A stretch of 64,000 nt of DNA. Origin: Candidatus Woesearchaeota archaeon (GTDB taxonomy: Archaea > Nanobdellota > Nanobdellia > Woesearchaeales > B29-G15). Each line of letters starts with the position of its first letter. Position 1 is the stretch's first letter. Below the pieces are notes generated by a model. It did no database searches. It saw only the letters and a program-made list of their open reading frames with translations, and was not told the DNA's origin. Of this stretch, positions 35,490-43,895 are shown one piece after another. The translations under genes were made by a program, and so were the position numbers. The stretch is from contig JAFCCU010000007.1 of the NCBI GenBank assembly GCA_017610005.1, forward strand, positions 21,414 to 85,413, given 5' to 3'.

Positions 35490-36362
35490 ATGGATTTAAA
35501 ATTATTTTTTAGAAGCGCTTCAATTGTTTTAAATTCAGACTGTAATACTAATTGTGTCTTCTGTTTTTTCCATTCAGATAATGTTAAGCATCCAAAAAAC
35601 GAACAAATTTCTAAGGAATTTTTTGAAAAATTAATCCAGCGGCTAGATAATTTCAAACCAAATTTAAAAATACATAGTGATGGAGAACCATTAAAACATC
35701 CACAGTTATGGGAATTTATTAATTTTGCAAGAGATAAAGTTAGTTCAATTGAAGTTTTAACTAATTTAAGAGAAAAAAATATTGTTAATAATATTTTGCA
35801 AGGGGAGGTAGATGCGTTACTTATTAATCTTCCAGCTGCAAATAATGAAGATTATATTAAACATAGGCCTGGAGACACTGAAGGCTTTGATATTGTATTA
35901 AATAATTTAAAAGAGTTAAAATCAAAAAAACTTTCTATTAATCCTTTAGTAATTCTTTCACAGGTTTTAACAAAATATAACTCTGATCAAAAATCCCTTG
36001 AGGATTACATTGATTTAGCCAAATCTCTTGGAGCATTTAAAATCAAATTTACTAAAATGATTGGAGTTAAAAGAACAGAAAATTTAATTCCCTCAAGCCC
36101 TCCAAATAAACAATTAAGAGATGCTTTAATTGAAAGGGGAGAAACTATGAGGGTGGAATTTGATGAATTTCCCGTCTCCAGTAATCCCAGAACAGAATGC
36201 TCAATGACTGCAATGGTCAATTTAGATGAAACAATTTCTTATTGCTGTAAGTTAAGAGATGTAAAACTCGAAAAATTCTTCTCATCAGATAAAGAATTAG
36301 CTGAAGAAATCAAAATACTTTCAAAAAAACACAAAGATAGACTATGCGAAGATTGCATGTGA
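35490..36362 (+). CDS. Radical SAM protein
   Basis: The CNTNCVFC motif (CxxxCxxC) at about residue 18 binds the SAM [4Fe-4S] cluster, and IHSDGEPLKHP replaces the usual GGEP. C-terminal Cys (TECSMTAM, SYCCKLRD, LCEDCM) could bind an auxiliary cluster. A 10-bp tandem duplication (GATTGCATGT) at the end brings in a stop, so the protein ends EDCM instead of EDCMFKE, the version preserved in a duplicate 3' end at 36583-36705. Substrate unknown. Confidence 0.8.
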   Translation: MDLKLFFRSASIVLNSDCNTNCVFCFFHSDNVKHPKNEQISKEFFEKLIQRLDNFKPNLKIHSDGEPLKHPQLWEFINFARDKVSSIEVLTNLREKNIVNNILQGEVDALLINLPAANNEDYIKHRPGDTEGFDIVLNNLKELKSKKLSINPLVILSQVLTKYNSDQKSLEDYIDLAKSLGAFKIKFTKMIGVKRTENLIPSSPPNKQLRDALIERGETMRVEFDEFPVSSNPRTECSMTAMVNLDETISYCCKLRDVKLEKFFSSDKELAEEIKILSKKHKDRLCEDCM

Positions 36363-36705
36363 TTGCATGTTCAAAGAATAAACGTTTTCTGAGAAAAAAG
36401 AGTAGCACCCACCTTTTTACTAAATCTCATAGAAATCAAAGATTTCTAGGACACGGAAAATCTCTGAATTTCCCGTGTTTTGGAAAAATTTAAGTTAGGT
36501 TCGACGTTGATAAAGGATCGATTTTTCCGCAGGAGAAGGGAGCAACGCTCCCACCTTTTTACTAAATTTTTTGGAAAAATTTAGATGTAAAACTCGAAAA
36601 ATTCTTCTCATCAGATAAAGAATTAGCTGAAGAAATCAAAATACTTTCAAAAAAACACAAAGATAGACTATGCGAAGATTGCATGTTCAAAGAATAAACG
36701 TTTTC
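36257..36705 (+). repeat. Duplicated 3' end of the radical SAM gene flanking about 190 bp of gene-free sequence
   Basis: About 123 bp from AGATGTAAAACTCGAAAAAT to AACGTTTTCT occurs at 36257-36390 (with an internal 10-bp insertion) and at 36583-36705. Between them lies unannotated sequence with its own short repeat, CCCACCTTTTTACTAAAT (near 36408 and 36550), and inverted repeats (AAATCTCTG/ATTTCCCGTG region). This covers the largest gene-free stretch of the window (36363-36789). No transposase ORF is present. The last part holds a short ACTTCAGACTTC simple repeat. Confidence 0.9.
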
Positions 36706-36789
36706 TTCTAATTTCAGATCGCTATATTTGATTTAAGAAACGGTGTTTTTCACTTCAGACTTCTTACTTCAGACTTCATACTAAGAAAT

Positions 36790-36889
36790 GGGCCCGCTGA
36801 GATTTGAACTCAGGACCACTCGATTTCTAAAGGTTATTTTTACAACCAATATATCAGTCGAGCGCTCTACCAGACTAAGCCACGGGCCC
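36790..36889 (-). tRNA. tRNA-Ile (GAT) with a 26-nt intron
   Basis: On the minus strand the cloverleaf is acceptor GGGCCCG/CGGGCCC plus A, D arm with AGTCTGGTA loop, anticodon stem CTCGA/TCGAG and T arm CTGAG-TTCAAAT-CTCAG. The anticodon loop is interrupted after CTGATA by 26 nt (36826-36851) containing GGTT/AACC. Removal at the canonical 37/38 site gives loop CTGATAA, anticodon GAT. The intron assignment is inferred from the loop geometry; a splicing endonuclease would be needed. Confidence 0.88.
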
Positions 36890-36965
36890 GTGGGTAGAAT
36901 GGAGTTATAAACTATTTATAAAGGTTACTGTAACATTTTTATAATAATTAAACTTTACAAATGAA

Positions 36966-38099
36966 ATGTTATACTATTTTTCATATCCTACTAAGGGGAG
37001 AATTACTGGAGCTAATCTTTTTTACAGTAGAATTGCAGAGATATTAGAAGGAAAAGGGACATTAATTGAATCATTTTGGGATTTTGTTAATGGAGGGATT
37101 AAGAAACTAACACAAAAGGATGTGTTAGTTACAAATAATGGCCCTTATGCATTTATTTTTGCATATTTAAGAAAATCAAATGGACAGAAATTTAGGATTA
37201 TTAGAGATGTTCAAACAAGTCTTCATTGTAGTTATTTATTCCAGGAAATGGTGTTGCAAGAGTTCACCCAAGAAAATGATGCAGTATTATTCCCTTCAAA
37301 CTACACAAGAAACCTTTACTTAAAGATATTCCCAGATTTAAAAAATTCATTTGTGTGTTACCCTTTAATTGAATCTTTCCCAAAAATAAATAGAACTCCC
37401 CCAAGGGAGTTTACAGTGGGATACTTAGGGAGAGCATCATTAGCTAAGAATTTTGATCAAATAATTAATATTGCTAAAAAAATTAAAGGTAATATCCTTG
37501 TGGGTGGCGCGATTGATTTTAAAGAGCTTCCGGATAATGTTATCCAATTGGGAAATGTTGATGACATTTGGGAATTTTTTAGTAAGATTTCAGTTTTAGC
37601 ATTTCCTTCCACTGCAAATATTGAAAGCTTGGGGAGGGTACTACTTGAAGCAAATCATGCAGGGGTGCCAAGTGTAACTGCAGAGTTTGGAGCATCTCCT
37701 GAATTATCTCCCAATAATGTAAAAATAACTTCTTTTAGAAACGAAGAAGAATTACTTCACAATCATCCTTTGGGAGTTATTGATGAATTAGAATTTATTG
37801 AAAAATTAAATTATAAAAACTTAGGTTCAAATGAGTTTTATCAAAATCATGATAAACTATTTCTTCAAATCATCATGGGTAATGCAAGGAGTCAAGAAAG
37901 AATAAAATTAAACCCAAATGTTGAAAATTTTATTGCTCTTACCAAAATATATATAAATGCAGACTACAAAATAGGTAATGTAGAAGCAATAAGAGAATAT
38001 ATTGCTTTATTAAAAAAAGAGGAGCTTTTTGAGATTGGGCAGACATCGCACAATATCTTAAAAACGCTAAAATTTGTACCAAAATGGAATCTCTCTTAA
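36966..38099 (+). CDS. Glycosyltransferase (GT-B, family 4-like)
   Basis: The 377-residue protein begins YYFSYPTKGRITGANLFYSR, in the style of GT4 N-domains. It has TVGYLGRASLAKNFDQII and a C-domain acceptor/donor region FPSTANIESLGRVLLEANHAGVPSV (EX7E: E-SLGRVLL-E). It should transfer a sugar from a nucleotide or lipid donor. It overlaps the next gene by 16 nt. A TATA-like ATTTATAAAGG lies upstream near the tRNA 5' end. Confidence 0.75.
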   Translation: MLYYFSYPTKGRITGANLFYSRIAEILEGKGTLIESFWDFVNGGIKKLTQKDVLVTNNGPYAFIFAYLRKSNGQKFRIIRDVQTSLHCSYLFQEMVLQEFTQENDAVLFPSNYTRNLYLKIFPDLKNSFVCYPLIESFPKINRTPPREFTVGYLGRASLAKNFDQIINIAKKIKGNILVGGAIDFKELPDNVIQLGNVDDIWEFFSKISVLAFPSTANIESLGRVLLEANHAGVPSVTAEFGASPELSPNNVKITSFRNEEELLHNHPLGVIDELEFIEKLNYKNLGSNEFYQNHDKLFLQIIMGNARSQERIKLNPNVENFIALTKIYINADYKIGNVEAIREYIALLKKEELFEIGQTSHNILKTLKFVPKWNLS

Positions 38100-38458
38100 A
38101 TCAAAAGAAGACAAAAGAGAAGGTATTATCGTTTTTACTTGTCTTTTTGATATTACTTGTACCGATATCTATCTTAACTTCACCCAAAGAATCTAATGTT
38201 GTAATTACGGGCCTTTACACTGAAGAGTTTAATAAGTCTGCTCAACTGGTATCTTTCAGGGTTAAAAGTAATTCTGAATCAGATCTTCATTGCAAACTTA
38301 GAATTGAATTGTTTAGGCAGAAAGTGATGGTTGATAAGTTTTTCAAGGAGGTTGGTTTTATCCCTTCAATGGGGATCGTAGAAAAAGAAATGATTTTAAG
38401 AGCGCCCTCTGGAGAAAACGATTTTTTACTTACTCCTGAATGCTGGTCAGTTAATTAA
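38084..38458 (+). CDS. Membrane-anchored hypothetical protein
   Basis: A 124-residue protein with one N-terminal helix (VLSFLLVFLILLVPISIL) and a small extracytoplasmic beta-rich domain with two Cys (LHCKLRIE and the terminal PECWSVN). It is coupled to the glycosyltransferase gene by overlap and converges with the radical SAM/SPASM gene, overlapping by 12 nt. No family recognised. Confidence 0.55.
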   Translation: MESLLNQKKTKEKVLSFLLVFLILLVPISILTSPKESNVVITGLYTEEFNKSAQLVSFRVKSNSESDLHCKLRIELFRQKVMVDKFFKEVGFIPSMGIVEKEMILRAPSGENDFLLTPECWSVN

Positions 38459-39622
38459 GGGGTCTTTCCCGTAAATTTCAGCAATTGCTTTTGATCCCCC
38501 CCTACATCTTAGGAGGAGTTTACATTTTTCACATTTTTTAGGTACATTTGATAAGTTTCTTAATTGTCTCCATTCTTCACTATTCCATGCGTTATAAAGA
38601 GATTTAATATCCCCATAGGTTTTAGGAGAGTAGTAGCTAGGTTTTATTTTTCCATTAGTTGACACTACCATTCTGTTTGCCCCATCATCATAAACTCCCC
38701 CGCAAGATATCAATGTTAATTTTTCATTAAGGCAAAGGGGGATTGCATTGGCAATTTTAAATCCTTTACCGTATAATAAATTTAATCTAAAGATTTCTTC
38801 AATTGCAAATTTTAAATCTGGGTTAGCAACATTCATTGGTCTATAAAACTCAAGTAAGTATTTATCAGAATAAAGTTTGTAATATTCTTCAAGTTTTTTG
38901 ATATTCTCATTTGTTAAGACTATCCCCCCCCTAAGGACCTTTACACCTTCTAATTCGGGGGTACTGTTGCCATGAAATGAGATTAAAACATTATCAATAT
39001 TCTTTTTTATAAATTCCCCCATTTTTTGATCAATTAATGTGCCATTAGTATTAAGCCACACATGAAAACCAACTTTCTTTGCAAAATTTACCATTTCAAT
39101 AAAATCTGGATGAAGTAGGGGTTCGCCACCTGTAAATCTAATAAAATTAACATTCATTTCTTTTGTTTGCAAAATGATATTTTTAATTACATTTAGTGGA
39201 AGATTCTTCCTTTCTTGTCTTTTATCTAAATTGTAGGAGTATTTATTAAAGCAAAATTCACAGTTTAAATTACAGTTATCAGTTACTTCAATTACTACTT
39301 CTTTGGGAATATCTGGGATACTTTTTACAAGATGCTCAGATTCTTTGAAAAAACCATTACAATGCAAATTAAATTTACAAGAGAAACATTCTTTATTTTT
39401 AATTTTCTCTTTACATGGCGTATTGTCTAATAAGAAAAAATGGCTCTCAAACAGACACATTGGAAGTTTAGGGAATTTTAAATTAATTAGATGAGAATAT
39501 TGGGTAATTTGAAAGAGGTAGCTTATGAATTCTGATTTTTTTAAAGATGTATTTAGGTTTATTGTAATATCTTTTCCCCCTGCTGCATAAGATTTTTTAA
39601 ATATTGAAGAAAAATCTTCCAT
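38447..39622 (-). CDS. Radical SAM/SPASM peptide-modifying enzyme
   Basis: The 391-residue protein has an N-terminal Cys region (TPCKEKIKNKECFSCKFNLH), the radical SAM motif CNLNCEFC, FTGGEPLLHPD, and a C-terminal SPASM region (ISCGG, then CEKCKLLLRCRGGS). This architecture is typical of maturases for ribosomally made peptides, which use auxiliary Fe-S clusters. It lies 36 nt after the small candidate substrate and beyond it the HxsB-like gene, so it may take the place of HxsC. I cannot assign it to HxsC itself. Confidence 0.85.
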   Translation of the reverse strand: MEDFSSIFKKSYAAGGKDITINLNTSLKKSEFISYLFQITQYSHLINLKFPKLPMCLFESHFFLLDNTPCKEKIKNKECFSCKFNLHCNGFFKESEHLVKSIPDIPKEVVIEVTDNCNLNCEFCFNKYSYNLDKRQERKNLPLNVIKNIILQTKEMNVNFIRFTGGEPLLHPDFIEMVNFAKKVGFHVWLNTNGTLIDQKMGEFIKKNIDNVLISFHGNSTPELEGVKVLRGGIVLTNENIKKLEEYYKLYSDKYLLEFYRPMNVANPDLKFAIEEIFRLNLLYGKGFKIANAIPLCLNEKLTLISCGGVYDDGANRMVVSTNGKIKPSYYSPKTYGDIKSLYNAWNSEEWRQLRNLSNVPKKCEKCKLLLRCRGGSKAIAEIYGKDPLIN

Positions 39623-39658
39623 AAATTAAATTAATAGAAGACTTTATTTAAAGTTTAC

Positions 39659-39997
39659 TTAATAGCTAGAATGATGAACAACCATGTTCCCTGAGGCAGT
39701 ATAAGAGATTGTGACATTACCTAACTCTGTCTCATAAAATTTTTCTTTTATTACTGTGTCAGAACCCATAGTCGTTTCGGGAGATTGAATTGCTTTACTA
39801 AATCCTATTGGGTAAATTCTTCCCTTAACAGCTTTTAGAGAAATTGCAGCCCCGATTGCAGCCCCGCCAACAATCGACCCCACAGTTAATGCACTTTGTT
39901 TAGAGATCTGACCGCGTTCACCCTTCACAAAAGAGTTAATATCTTTTCTTAATTTAGGTAGAACTCCTTTCTTTTTTATTCCTCTTTTTGATTTCAA
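39659..39997 (-). CDS. Candidate HXS-type peptide precursor
   Basis: The 112-residue protein has a basic N-terminus (MKSKRGIKKKGVLPKLRKD), then GERGQISKQSALTVGSIVGG and a Gly/Ala hydrophobic stretch (AAIGAAISLKAV). A hydrophilic C-terminus ends SGNMVVHHSSY. His-x-Ser at the end, and its place between two radical SAM maturases, make it the likely substrate, comparable to the His-Xaa-Ser repeat protein HxsA but much shorter. The GERGQISKQ segment could be the recognition leader. That it is a substrate is inference. Confidence 0.65.
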   Translation of the reverse strand: MKSKRGIKKKGVLPKLRKDINSFVKGERGQISKQSALTVGSIVGGAAIGAAISLKAVKGRIYPIGFSKAIQSPETTMGSDTVIKEKFYETELGNVTISYTASGNMVVHHSSY

Positions 39998-40031
39998 TCA
40001 GTGCACCTTTACCAAATAACATTAATATTGT

Positions 40032-41354
40032 TTATAAATCTTTTGTTTCAGCCCATTTAAGGAACATCTTTTCGTATGATTTTTCTGAAAAAAATTTCTC
40101 AAAGAGGAATTCAAATTGGGCCATAACAACCTTACAATCAAAATTACCGATTTTAGGAATTGGAGAACCTGTTTCTGCAAAACTTGCTACCGGGCACACC
40201 CCGCAAAATGGTTTAAACGCGCATCTTTTGCAAAAAAGAAGTTCATTTTGAGAGCACTTAATAATTCCTTTTCCTGAATGGATTATATCTTTATAATCTT
40301 CTACTACATTGCCTAACTTAAAGACATCATCTTCAATCATCCTGCCTTCATCACATGTGTAAACATCTCCATTGTATTCATAAGCAAGTTGAGATATAAC
40401 TGCCCCACAAGGGCTTTCTAAATCAGTAAAAAGAGGATTCTCATTTAAAATTGCTTTTTTTATAAGAATAGTAGTATACACTTCACTTATTTTTTCATTT
40501 ATTAAAAGATTAATTAGTTCTTTCCAAAATTCAATATACCTCTCGGGAGAGACTTTTTCATCCTTGCCCTTTCCAATTGCCCTAACTGGCTTAACCCAAA
40601 TGCGGCTAAATCCGAACTTTTTATACTCTCTAATAATTTCTTTTGGGTATTTTAAAGAATCTTTTGAAATCACAGCAATTGCAGAAAGATTTTGTCTCAT
40701 CCTTTTTTGAATAATCGGAATCCATTTTTTTAAGGCATCGTAGCTTCCCGGTCTATTTTTTTCTTGCAATTCTCTTGGACCATCAAGGGAAGTGCAAAGC
40801 CAGACTCTATTTTTTACTAGGAAATCCAGTTTTTCATTGGTAAGCGCAGTCAAATTACTAACCATTGTAAATTGAATTTCTTTATCTGTTTCCCTTGCTT
40901 TTTTTATTGCATAATTAACAATATACTTAACAATCTTAAAATTTAAAAGTGGTTCTCCTCCTTGAAATTCAATTTTTAAATTCTTTTTTGGACTTTTGAA
41001 AATAAAATCAACAACATTTTTCGCAGTTTTCTCAGTCATATCAAATTCATTTGTATTAACTATTGGTGCCTGGCAATATTTGCAAAGAAGATTACACCTT
41101 CTTGTGGGTACTACTATATGGAGGCTTGGGCCAATAAATATTTGAGCTTTGTTTCTTCTGTAGTTTCTGATTATGCTTTCTTTATTTGCATTAGTTACAA
41201 TTATCCCATTTTCTTCTAGAATCTGATGAAGTTTTTTAGTATATTTTTTTGTTTTAAACAACAGATAGTCAGATTTATTTAAGATTACATAGGACCCAGC
41301 ATCATTTGTTATTAGATAACTATTTCCAATCCGTTTGACCCTTGCATTAAACAT
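40032..41354 (-). CDS. hxsB: His-Xaa-Ser system radical SAM maturase HxsB-like
   Basis: The 440-residue protein starts with a small domain (RVKRIGNSYLITNDAGSYVI), then GPSLHIVVPTRRCNLLCKYC with the CxxxCxxC cluster motif, and KIEFQGGEPLLNFKIV. SNLTALTNEKLDFL and LCTSLDGPRELQEKNRP follow, and a SPASM-like end with CGAVISQ, TCDEGRM and CKRCAFKPFCGVCP. The GPSLHI.V.T.RC and FQGGEPLLNF strings are what I expect from HxsB. The enzyme would modify a His-Xaa-Ser peptide by radical chemistry. It overlaps the HxsD-like gene by 8 nt. Confidence 0.82.
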   Translation of the reverse strand: MFNARVKRIGNSYLITNDAGSYVILNKSDYLLFKTKKYTKKLHQILEENGIIVTNANKESIIRNYRRNKAQIFIGPSLHIVVPTRRCNLLCKYCQAPIVNTNEFDMTEKTAKNVVDFIFKSPKKNLKIEFQGGEPLLNFKIVKYIVNYAIKKARETDKEIQFTMVSNLTALTNEKLDFLVKNRVWLCTSLDGPRELQEKNRPGSYDALKKWIPIIQKRMRQNLSAIAVISKDSLKYPKEIIREYKKFGFSRIWVKPVRAIGKGKDEKVSPERYIEFWKELINLLINEKISEVYTTILIKKAILNENPLFTDLESPCGAVISQLAYEYNGDVYTCDEGRMIEDDVFKLGNVVEDYKDIIHSGKGIIKCSQNELLFCKRCAFKPFCGVCPVASFAETGSPIPKIGNFDCKVVMAQFEFLFEKFFSEKSYEKMFLKWAETKDL

Positions 41355-41598
41355 TCTGCATAATCCCTAAACAATAATTAAAGAATTCAAGTCCTAATTC
41401 AGTTAAGTCAAATCCTTCATCTTTTGGAGTCATTGTAATTATATACTCTCCTTTGTCCAAATCTAAATTAATAAAAGTAGATTCAGAAAAAGCTTCGCTT
41501 GCAAGAAGTATTGCTTTTTTTAAATAAATTTCAGAATTAAGATAGAGAGTTACAACATTATTTTTATGATCCACATTAATGTTTTTCATCTTCTTCAC
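41347..41598 (-). CDS. Short HxsD-like protein (second copy)
   Basis: The 83-residue protein (NNVVTLYLNSEIYLKKAILL, then ASEAFSESTFINLDLD) follows the same plan as the upstream HxsD-like protein: a strand, then (I)Y.(L/K)(E/K)A(V/I)L.A(A/S)..., a strand pair with T(V/M)T(I/M)(K/T)PK, and a final helix. It looks like a diverged, shortened duplicate. The start is GTG 41598 or ATG 41589. It overlaps both neighbours. Confidence 0.65.
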   Translation of the reverse strand: MKKMKNINVDHKNNVVTLYLNSEIYLKKAILLASEAFSESTFINLDLDKGEYIITMTPKDEGFDLTELGLEFFNYCLGIMQNV

Positions 41599-41896
41599 AG
41601 CTTGATAATGCAGTCTTAATTAATGCGTCAGATATCTCTTGTTGTTTTTTTGATTCCATCGTGTATACTTGAGATGAAATCAATTCATTTCCAAATTCCA
41701 ATGCAAGGCTGTTTACATCTCCCTTGCCTTTTGGTTTAATTGTTACAGTTATTTTACTATCTGGGTCTCCACTTAAGATAACATAGGCTTTATCAGTCAT
41801 TGTGTAGGCTGCATTTAACACTGCCTCAAGAGAATATAGCTCTGGATTAACAAAAAACTCTGCAAAATCATCATATAATTTAACATTCTCAACCAT
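41576..41896 (-). CDS. hxsD: His-Xaa-Ser system protein HxsD-like
   Basis: The start is set at ATG 41896 (MVENVKLYDDFAEFFV); the track's TTG start is 4 codons earlier. YSLEAVLNAAYTMTDKAYVI, ITVTIKPKGKG and ALEFGNELISSQVYTM match the HxsD plan, in which YSLEA, a beta strand pair and a FxNELxDQ-like helix are conserved. HxsD is a small partner of HxsB/HxsC of unknown mechanism. It lies 31 nt after the prepilin peptidase gene on the same strand, so it is probably co-transcribed. Confidence 0.75.
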   Translation of the reverse strand: MVENVKLYDDFAEFFVNPELYSLEAVLNAAYTMTDKAYVILSGDPDSKITVTIKPKGKGDVNSLALEFGNELISSQVYTMESKKQQEISDALIKTALSSCEEDEKH

Positions 41897-41927
41897 TAAA
41901 AACCCCAAGCGAGAATAACTTAAATTG

Positions 41928-43028
41928 TTATATAAAGCTTTCTATAAGGGCCCTAAATAAGATTATAATATCTGCTCCAAAAATTACTATTAATAAACAT
42001 CCAAAAAACATAAAAGGTGCAAAAGGCAATGCTTCAAAAACTCTTATTTTATCTTCTTTTAAAAAACCTTTATTGTGAATTGATTTAATTTTTTTAATAT
42101 CTTTTTTAGTCATTCCATCTCCGACATAAGAAAAAACTGAATTAAAAGCACCCTTAATCATCATAGCGCCAATCAATGAGAATCTTAAAAAAGTTCTTTT
42201 CTCAAAGCAGTCTGGCCGTGTTTGTATGATATCTTCTGCAGGGATCATGCCTTCTTTAATTTCAGAAATTTTAATCTCTTTTGAAAATAACTCATAAGAA
42301 ATTCCGATTAAATAAAATCTTAGAGCAAGAAATGTTAAAAGCATTAATGCAAAATTATACAGGGAGTGTAGGGAAAAAGCTGTTGTTCCTTGGACAAAAA
42401 CCCTCACTATACAGATTACAAACCCCACAGAAATTGCTTTGAGTTTTAATCCTTTGTTTAATAAAAAAAGGAAAAGAAACATAAAAGTTATACCAATAAA
42501 AAAGTTACTTGGAATCTTTAATGCTTTCAATATAATCTCAATAATCCACCCAAATCCAAATATAAACAGTGAAAGAGTAACTAATATTCTTAATGATAAT
42601 ACATTTAGAAGAAAGCTTCCAATTCTTTTTGGTCCAGCTTTAAATGGAATATAAATTATGTAAAATACTAAAAGGGGAACAAATGTGTTAACAAGTATTG
42701 AAAATGATGGAAAATAAGAAATATATGAAACTTTGTAAACAATTGGGAATATGATAAAAGAATAAGCGATAAAAAGCTTTGCATCTCCAGCACTCCAAAG
42801 GCCAACATACCAAAGCATATACCCAAATGCAATTGATATTAAAGCATTTATCACATAGTTTGATGTAAATGCGAAACTAAAATTTAAAGAATAAGTTAAT
42901 GCAAAAATTGCCCCAAAAATAATACCTAGTAGAATCCATTTATTTCTAACAATCTTATATTTAAAGTCCTCATATGAAGTAATAACACCAAAAATAATTA
43001 AGAATGTGAGTATTAGATAATTTACCAT
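41928..43028 (-). CDS. Prepilin/preflagellin peptidase (A24 family)
   Basis: The 366-residue polytopic protein has the two aspartate motifs of A24 peptidases: SYEDFKYKIVRN after the first helix, and WSAGDAKLF (GxGD-like). A large C-terminal region with SKEIKISEIKEGMIPAEDII and a last helix is an extension known from some archaeal members. It should cleave class III signal peptides such as those of the six neighbouring pilin-like proteins. It starts 2 nt after the adjacent gene. Confidence 0.86.
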   Translation of the reverse strand: MVNYLILTFLIIFGVITSYEDFKYKIVRNKWILLGIIFGAIFALTYSLNFSFAFTSNYVINALISIAFGYMLWYVGLWSAGDAKLFIAYSFIIFPIVYKVSYISYFPSFSILVNTFVPLLVFYIIYIPFKAGPKRIGSFLLNVLSLRILVTLSLFIFGFGWIIEIILKALKIPSNFFIGITFMFLFLFLLNKGLKLKAISVGFVICIVRVFVQGTTAFSLHSLYNFALMLLTFLALRFYLIGISYELFSKEIKISEIKEGMIPAEDIIQTRPDCFEKRTFLRFSLIGAMMIKGAFNSVFSYVGDGMTKKDIKKIKSIHNKGFLKEDKIRVFEALPFAPFMFFGCLLIVIFGADIIILFRALIESFI

Positions 43029-43030
43029 TT

Positions 43031-43417
43031 TTATGTGCTGTTACAGGGAGTTCCATTGATTAATACCTTACTACTCCCAATCCCCACCATCTCTCCTAGT
43101 TCATCTAAAAATACTAAATTATCATTTTCATCAACAAAATATATACAAAAGTCGCTTGAAATTCCAGTGAAGTTTTTTAGGCTTTCATAGCCTTCATCGT
43201 TTAATGTTTCAAGTAATGCCGGATCAATTTTCCTTTCATTAATTACATTTAACTTATCTCGGAGGGCTGAAAAAAGTTCTTCTCCCTCTTGCTTTAAATT
43301 TGCCATATCAGAATTATGGGTTTGAGAAACTGAAAAAGCTATAACACTTATAATAATCATTACAAATAAAAATACACCAACCATCGCATCAATTGACCAC
43401 GCTTGACCTTTTTTCAT
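43031..43417 (-). CDS. Pilin-like protein (class III signal peptide)
   Basis: The protein starts MKKGQAWSIDAMVGVFLFVM, a KKGQ cleavage motif before one hydrophobic helix, followed by a 95-residue extracytoplasmic part with two Cys (SDFCIYF and the terminal TPCNST). Its KKGQ motif and position next to the prepilin peptidase support processing by that enzyme. Confidence 0.75.
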   Translation of the reverse strand: MKKGQAWSIDAMVGVFLFVMIIISVIAFSVSQTHNSDMANLKQEGEELFSALRDKLNVINERKIDPALLETLNDEGYESLKNFTGISSDFCIYFVDENDNLVFLDELGEMVGIGSSKVLINGTPCNST

Positions 43418-43421
43418 TTTA

Positions 43422-43895
43422 TCATCCAGTTATTACTGGTTTTGTAATGCACGAAATTTTTACTTCTTCTATTGTTTTTTCAATAAGATTTTGAATATCT
43501 GGTCCAACACAAATTTCACCAGTAACATTTGCGGACACCAGCAAAACACTTGAAATATACTTGCTTGATTCGTTTGCAAGGATTATTATTTCTGCTTTAA
43601 CATCTCTTGCTGTTGGATTAATCTTTCTTAATTCTGAAGAGTTTATAAGTGTTACGTTGTAAATTAAATTCCCAGCATAAACTGGCAAGGAAAAATTTCT
43701 TCTGTACCCAGGAGATACTTGTTCTGCAAGTTCAATTTCTTTTTCTAATATATTTTTAATTATCAAAAATGCCCCTTGTTCTCTTTCTGTTTGTGTATCC
43801 TTATTTTTTACAGCAAATACCCCCATAAATACCACTAATACAAAAACCATAAAAGTAATCATTAAAGATGCTTCAATACTTGTTTGGGCTTTCAT
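43422..43895 (-). CDS. Pilin-like protein
   Basis: The N-terminus MKAQTSIEASLMITFMVFVL carries a short K-Q-T-S-(I/M)E motif before a hydrophobic helix, a class III signal peptide variant. The 130-residue outer part is rich in Asn-x-Ser/Thr sites and has two Cys (EICVGPD, ISCITK). It overlaps the next upstream gene by 4 nt (ATGA). Confidence 0.72.
   Translation of the reverse strand: MKAQTSIEASLMITFMVFVLVVFMGVFAVKNKDTQTEREQGAFLIIKNILEKEIELAEQVSPGYRRNFSLPVYAGNLIYNVTLINSSELRKINPTARDVKAEIIILANESSKYISSVLLVSANVTGEICVGPDIQNLIEKTIEEVKISCITKPVITG

Noticed and set aside
36391-36582. Insertion sequence or transposon between the duplicated segments
   Set aside because: There is no ORF for a transposase and no clear terminal inverted repeats; only short internal repeats are visible.
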